Shown piece after piece: positions 60,622 to 64,000 of a stretch of 64,000 bases of DNA; the stretch's first letter is position 1, and each line of letters opens with the position of its first letter. The DNA is taken from positions 62,001 through 126,000 of the forward strand of contig NZ_BJDG01000004.1 in assembly GCF_005404945.1 (NCBI RefSeq). The letters are read 5' to 3'. Below the pieces are notes generated by a model. It searched no databases. It saw only the letters and a program-made list of their open reading frames with translations, and was not told the DNA's origin. Both the position numbers and the translations under genes were made by a program. The stretch is from Lactiplantibacillus pingfangensis. GTDB lineage: Bacteria; Bacillota; Bacilli; Lactobacillales; Lactobacillaceae.

Positions 60622-61422
60622 ATGAAATCGACGCTTACGACACAATTAAAACAACTAACCGACTTAAAAATGCAACTCTCAGGGTATCGGCCACTCTCAG
60701 AAAAACAAGTTGCGCAATTAGAACGCGAAATTCGAGTTGAGCATGTTTGGTCTAGTAACGCCATTGAAGGCAATCGTATGACCATGTTTGAAACACGATC
60801 CATCTTAGACGCCGGCATGACCGTCCATGAATTACCGATTAAGTCCGTTTTGGAAACTTTGGATCTGGGAAGTGCCTATGACTATATGTTGGATCTAGTC
60901 ACTCGGATGCAGCCCCTTACACAAACTACTATTCGCGACTTAAATCGCATTGCAACCATGAAAACCGCTGACACAGTTAATGAAGCTGGTGTTTATCGCG
61001 CGGTGAACGTTTGGCCGAATGGTCGTGAAGATCGTCCGTATACGGCGCCCTTTGACATTCGTCCAGCGATGGCTGACCTAATTACTTGGTCAACTACGGC
61101 TCAACAGCAACTACACCCGGTCCAATATGCAGCAGAATTACACTTTCGCTTCGTCACCATCCACCCGTTCATTGATGGCAATGGTCGTACCGCCCGATTG
61201 CTCATGAACTTCGCACTTTTACAAGCCGGTTACCCGATTATCAATGTCCAACCCGACAAAAATAGTCGCAAGGCCTATATGGCTGCACTTGAAACTGTCC
61301 AAGTTAATCACGACTCACAGGTATTCACACGTTTAATCATGACCTACGTCACGGCATCATTAACAAACCGACTACAGATTTTAAAACTTAATGAACAAAA
61401 TATTAATGATGCCCAAGAATGA
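60622..61422 (+). CDS. Fic-family protein with N-terminal inhibitory motif
   Basis: 266 residues, ATG after AGGGGGAAAG. The catalytic Fic loop HPFIDGNGRTARLL is near 187-200, with all residues for AMP transfer. Near residue 48 the helix carries SSNAIEGNRMT, the (S/T)xxxE(G/N) inhibitory motif, whose glutamate blocks the active site; this makes it a class II, self-inhibited Fic enzyme. Targets unknown. No antitoxin gene is adjacent, fitting self-inhibition. Terminated by a strong bidirectional stem. Confidence 0.9.
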   Translation: MKSTLTTQLKQLTDLKMQLSGYRPLSEKQVAQLEREIRVEHVWSSNAIEGNRMTMFETRSILDAGMTVHELPIKSVLETLDLGSAYDYMLDLVTRMQPLTQTTIRDLNRIATMKTADTVNEAGVYRAVNVWPNGREDRPYTAPFDIRPAMADLITWSTTAQQQLHPVQYAAELHFRFVTIHPFIDGNGRTARLLMNFALLQAGYPIINVQPDKNSRKAYMAALETVQVNHDSQVFTRLIMTYVTASLTNRLQILKLNEQNINDAQE

Positions 61423-61427
61423 CCGCT

Positions 61428-61486
61428 AAAAAATACGAGCTATAATGATTGGAAAATTCCAAGATCATTACAGCTCGTATTTTTTG
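61428..61486. terminator. Bidirectional terminator between Fic and OatA genes
   Basis: AAAAAATACGAGCT-TAATGAT pairs with ATCATTA-AGCTCGTATTTTTT around a 14-base loop (one mismatch). Confidence 0.9.
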
Positions 61487-61492
61487 AGTGGC

Positions 61493-63475
61493 TTAATTAT
61501 TATTAACTTTAGCAATCTGGTTCGCAATCAAAGCCGTCAAATACCGATTACCAGTGGCGTTCGGATGAACATTATCACTGGCAAACCAAGTGCTTTGATT
61601 CAAGGCTTCACCATACCAATCAATCACATGGACATTGGCATACTTTTTACCCGTTGCATTAATTTGATTGTTCACTTGATTCTGCCAACTTTGGGTTGGC
61701 ACGTGGGCCGTGACCCAGAAAATCTGATGATCACTCCCAATGGCTTGGACGACTTGATCGGCTTGTGGGCCGGTAACCGTGCCGTTGGTCCCAATATTTA
61801 CTAGCACATTGTGGGCTAACTGCCCTTGTGACTTCAATGCCGCAATAATTCCTGGCACATCTGTCACTTGGCGACCAACTTTACCTTGCACCGTCGTTCC
61901 AGGGATGACTTGCTGTAAATCAGCAGAAACGTCTAACAGAACAGAGTCCCCGACCGCCGTTAAAGCAGTATTGTTCATGGCAAGTACGACTTGCGGCTTC
62001 AAACCGTAGTCACTCGCGACTTTTTTCTGCGGATCGGTCAGCTTATCGTAAGCTTGTTTCGTTTTCATCTTGTCGGCTGCCACTTGCTGTGACGCCGCCG
62101 AAGCCTGAGCTGCGGCCTTTTGACGCTTCAAAGCGGCCGCATTTTTCTTCTTGGCAGCTTGCGTATTCTTGTCAATGGTCGTCTGCAAGGTCGTTTTTTT
62201 GTTGCTAGCCGCCTTACTTGGTTGTTGAACGAAGCCGACTGCCGTAATCACAAAAAGCACCGTCGCTAAACTCGCCATCGTGCCAGTCACCCGATTGAAA
62301 TGAGGGGCCCGGAAAAAGTCGCGAATATCCGTAAACAACTGACCATAATCGTAATGCCGCATGGGGTTTTCAATGAAGCGATAACTTAATTCTGTCACTA
62401 ACAGAATTAAGGCCACTTCAATCAAACTGTTGACCAATGGATGATTCCCAATGTTATGCACCTTAGTTTCGTAAAAAATCATGACTGGGAATTGGTACAA
62501 ATAAATTCCATAACTGCGTTGTCCGATATACGTAAAGACTGGGTTAGTTAGTAAACGATTCATATGGCTCGCTGGATGAGCAACGGTTGCCACCAAAATC
62601 CCGGATAGAATCGTAAAGATCAACATACCACCACGATACGTAAAAGCAGATTGACCAGACATTTGGAAAAACATGATGATTAAGGCAATCAGCGACCCAC
62701 CACCTAAAACATCTAACGTAATCTGATTGCCCATATTCACATCTTGCGGCAATTCTCGTGACGGCCAGATGAATGCCAGTCCTGAACCAATCAAGATGGC
62801 AAACATCCGCGTATCAGTCCCATAGTAGACCCGGTTCGTATTCGCTGGGTCATACAACAAGGCCATTGCCAAGGCCGAAGCTAAGGCTGCGACCATCATA
62901 ATCACAAAAATCCGACTCCGTTTTTTAAAGACTAACAATAAAAAGATGACGACCAACGGCCAAAATAAGTAATACTGGCCTTCAATTGAAAGTGACCATA
63001 AATGTGTAAAAGGTGACTCACCATTAAACCGATCAAAATAACTCTGACCGTGACCAATCTCAAACCAATTGTAAACATACGCTAAATTGGTCATCACGGT
63101 CGCCCGGATATTTGTCAACAAAGACCTTTGAAACAACGTGATATACGCAGTTGTTGCTAGGAGCATTGCGACTAACGCCGGATACAGTCGTCGCAAGCGC
63201 CGCCCATAAAAATTCCACAAGTGGATATAATCATGAGTTTCCCATTCTTGCAACAAAATATCTGTAATCAAATAACCCGAAACGACGAAGAAGATTGGTA
63301 CACCCAAGTATCCACCTTGTAGTGACGCTGGCATTAAGTGATAGATAATCACCCCGAGGACCGCCAAAGTCCGGATGCCATCAAAGCCGGTGATGTAACG
63401 TCGCGGGTGCATCTTATGCCGATTCATCCGTCGCATCGTGCGACTCATGTTCACGCCCTGCAAATTTTCGTTCAT
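61493..63475 (-). CDS. oatA: Peptidoglycan O-acetyltransferase, OatA-type
   Basis: 660 residues; the first ATG has AAGGGG at nine bases, a later ATG at codon 10 is also possible. Residues about 28-390 form the acyltransferase-3 membrane domain with ten or so helices (GFDGIRTLAVLGVIIYHL near 30, RRLRRLYPALVAMLL near 93). After an Ala/Lys-rich linker, the extracellular SGNH domain has AVGDSVLLD near 514 (Ser), NIGTNGT near 562 (Asn) and DNVHPNATG near 635 (Asp-His). It O-acetylates wall glycans, reducing lysozyme sensitivity. The neighbourhood with pepX matches L. plantarum oatA, as I recall; oatB cannot be fully excluded. Confidence 0.88.
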   Translation of the reverse strand: MNENLQGVNMSRTMRRMNRHKMHPRRYITGFDGIRTLAVLGVIIYHLMPASLQGGYLGVPIFFVVSGYLITDILLQEWETHDYIHLWNFYGRRLRRLYPALVAMLLATTAYITLFQRSLLTNIRATVMTNLAYVYNWFEIGHGQSYFDRFNGESPFTHLWSLSIEGQYYLFWPLVVIFLLLVFKKRSRIFVIMMVAALASALAMALLYDPANTNRVYYGTDTRMFAILIGSGLAFIWPSRELPQDVNMGNQITLDVLGGGSLIALIIMFFQMSGQSAFTYRGGMLIFTILSGILVATVAHPASHMNRLLTNPVFTYIGQRSYGIYLYQFPVMIFYETKVHNIGNHPLVNSLIEVALILLVTELSYRFIENPMRHYDYGQLFTDIRDFFRAPHFNRVTGTMASLATVLFVITAVGFVQQPSKAASNKKTTLQTTIDKNTQAAKKKNAAALKRQKAAAQASAASQQVAADKMKTKQAYDKLTDPQKKVASDYGLKPQVVLAMNNTALTAVGDSVLLDVSADLQQVIPGTTVQGKVGRQVTDVPGIIAALKSQGQLAHNVLVNIGTNGTVTGPQADQVVQAIGSDHQIFWVTAHVPTQSWQNQVNNQINATGKKYANVHVIDWYGEALNQSTWFASDNVHPNATGNRYLTALIANQIAKVNNN

Positions 63476-63652
63476 TTCCCATTACCCCTTGATTTGTTTC
63501 TGTCAGTAACCACTACCTAAACTCGTGACGCTAATGTCCCTACTATAATATGTCATGCACCCGCTTGACTAGTATTACTTAATATTATTTAGTTATTCTT
63601 ATTAACCGTCTCATTTATTAAACCCAATAATTAATTAAGTGAGTTACTGGGG

Positions 63653-64000
63653 CTAATTTTTCATTTGGAAGCGTTCCGGTAACCGCTGTAAAATTGCTTT
63701 AGCCGCGACAACCACAAGAACTACTTTAATTATAGCCGGAATTAAAAACGGTGTCACGCCACTTGCAAGCGCCGCTGAAAATGATAACTTGGCTGATAAA
63801 ACTAGCCAGTACGCACCCGCTAAAATCTGTATGCCGGCGCCAAATAAATTGCCAAAGATTAATGCGGGTGTTTGTTTGGTAAATTTACGAAAGACCCCCA
63901 TAATCCAGACATATAAGAAGAAGCCCCATAAATAGCCGGCTGTCGGCCCAAATAACGCTGCTAACCCGGCCGTACTACCTGCAAACACTGGTAAACCAAT
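63653..64000 (-). CDS. bioY: BioY-family biotin transporter substrate component (partial)
   Basis: The frame runs off the right edge; about 115 C-terminal residues are visible with four membrane helices. IGLPVFAGSTAGLAALFGPT and GYLWGFFLYVWIMG match the BioY S-component core, where the G-P-T-x-G-Y-L motif lies. It binds biotin in the membrane and works with shared EcfAT subunits. Downstream bases toward 63480 hold no gene. Confidence 0.8.
   Translation of the reverse strand: MGLPVFAGSTAGLAALFGPTAGYLWGFFLYVWIMGVFRKFTKQTPALIFGNLFGAGIQILAGAYWLVLSAKLSFSAALASGVTPFLIPAIIKVVLVVVAAKAILQRLPERFQMKN

Overview
The window is chromosomal DNA of a low-GC Gram-positive lactic acid bacterium, almost certainly Lactiplantibacillus and close to, but probably not identical with, L. 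plantarum. The basis is the complete lactate-racemase locus (larA-B-C1/C2-D-E divergent from larR-MN-Q-O) with L. plantarum-type lengths and catalytic residues, a PepX beside an OatA-type acyltransferase, and Gram-positive Shine-Dalgarno (SD) sites and promoters throughout. I saw no rRNA, tRNA, CRISPR array or intact insertion sequence.

Layout. 1-153 is the end of a membrane transporter. 238-9864 is an AT-rich accessory block. It holds four calcineurin-type phosphoesterases, one fused to a T4-Pnk-like kinase domain that has lost its P-loop, plus an unknown gene with a HEPN-like tail, a 156-aa protein made of two repeats, a 618-aa internally duplicated protein, a heavily decayed gene, an EEP-family hydrolase and a putative ribbon-helix-helix protein. 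10082-16587 is housekeeping: a GrpB-Nudix fusion, a CPA2 antiporter, two tandem histidine phosphatases, a Gdx-like SMR exporter with an attenuator-like leader, a Nudix hydrolase and HflX. 16765-25856 carries an iron/phosphonate-type ABC transporter, a TauE permease, an amino-acid permease, an FNT channel and an arylsulfotransferase. 26032-34404 is the lar locus: LarA racemises lactate with a nickel-pincer cofactor made by LarB/C/E, LarD passes lactate, LarMNQO imports nickel and LarR regulates.

34501-34891 is a highly structured intergenic element with shorter relatives at 53836-53887 and 57316-57434. 34907-37853 is a Gln/Glu-type ABC transporter. 38381-40880 is an aromatic aminotransferase plus D-2-hydroxyacid dehydrogenase operon. 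It is preceded by a 20-codon leader peptide ending in a run of aromatic codons and then a terminator, a classical attenuation layout that would tie the operon to aromatic amino acid supply. 41706-47990 is a rhamnosidase island (two transporters, GH78, AraC regulator) bracketed by a HAD hydrolase gene and a degenerate copy of that gene's 3' end.

48231-64000 is mostly core: alpha/beta hydrolase and oxidoreductase with a divergent TetR, membrane and Ser-rich surface proteins, a Zur-like regulator with a Zur-box-like operator, a guanylate-kinase-like protein, a 49-aa small protein, Ap4A-type Nudix, pyridoxine kinase, amino-acid permease, OsmC, PepX, Fic, OatA and partial BioY.

The best candidates for something undescribed are the aromatic leader-peptide attenuator, the structured repeat family, the phosphoesterase island with its pseudokinase fusion, and the structured leader of the SMR gene.
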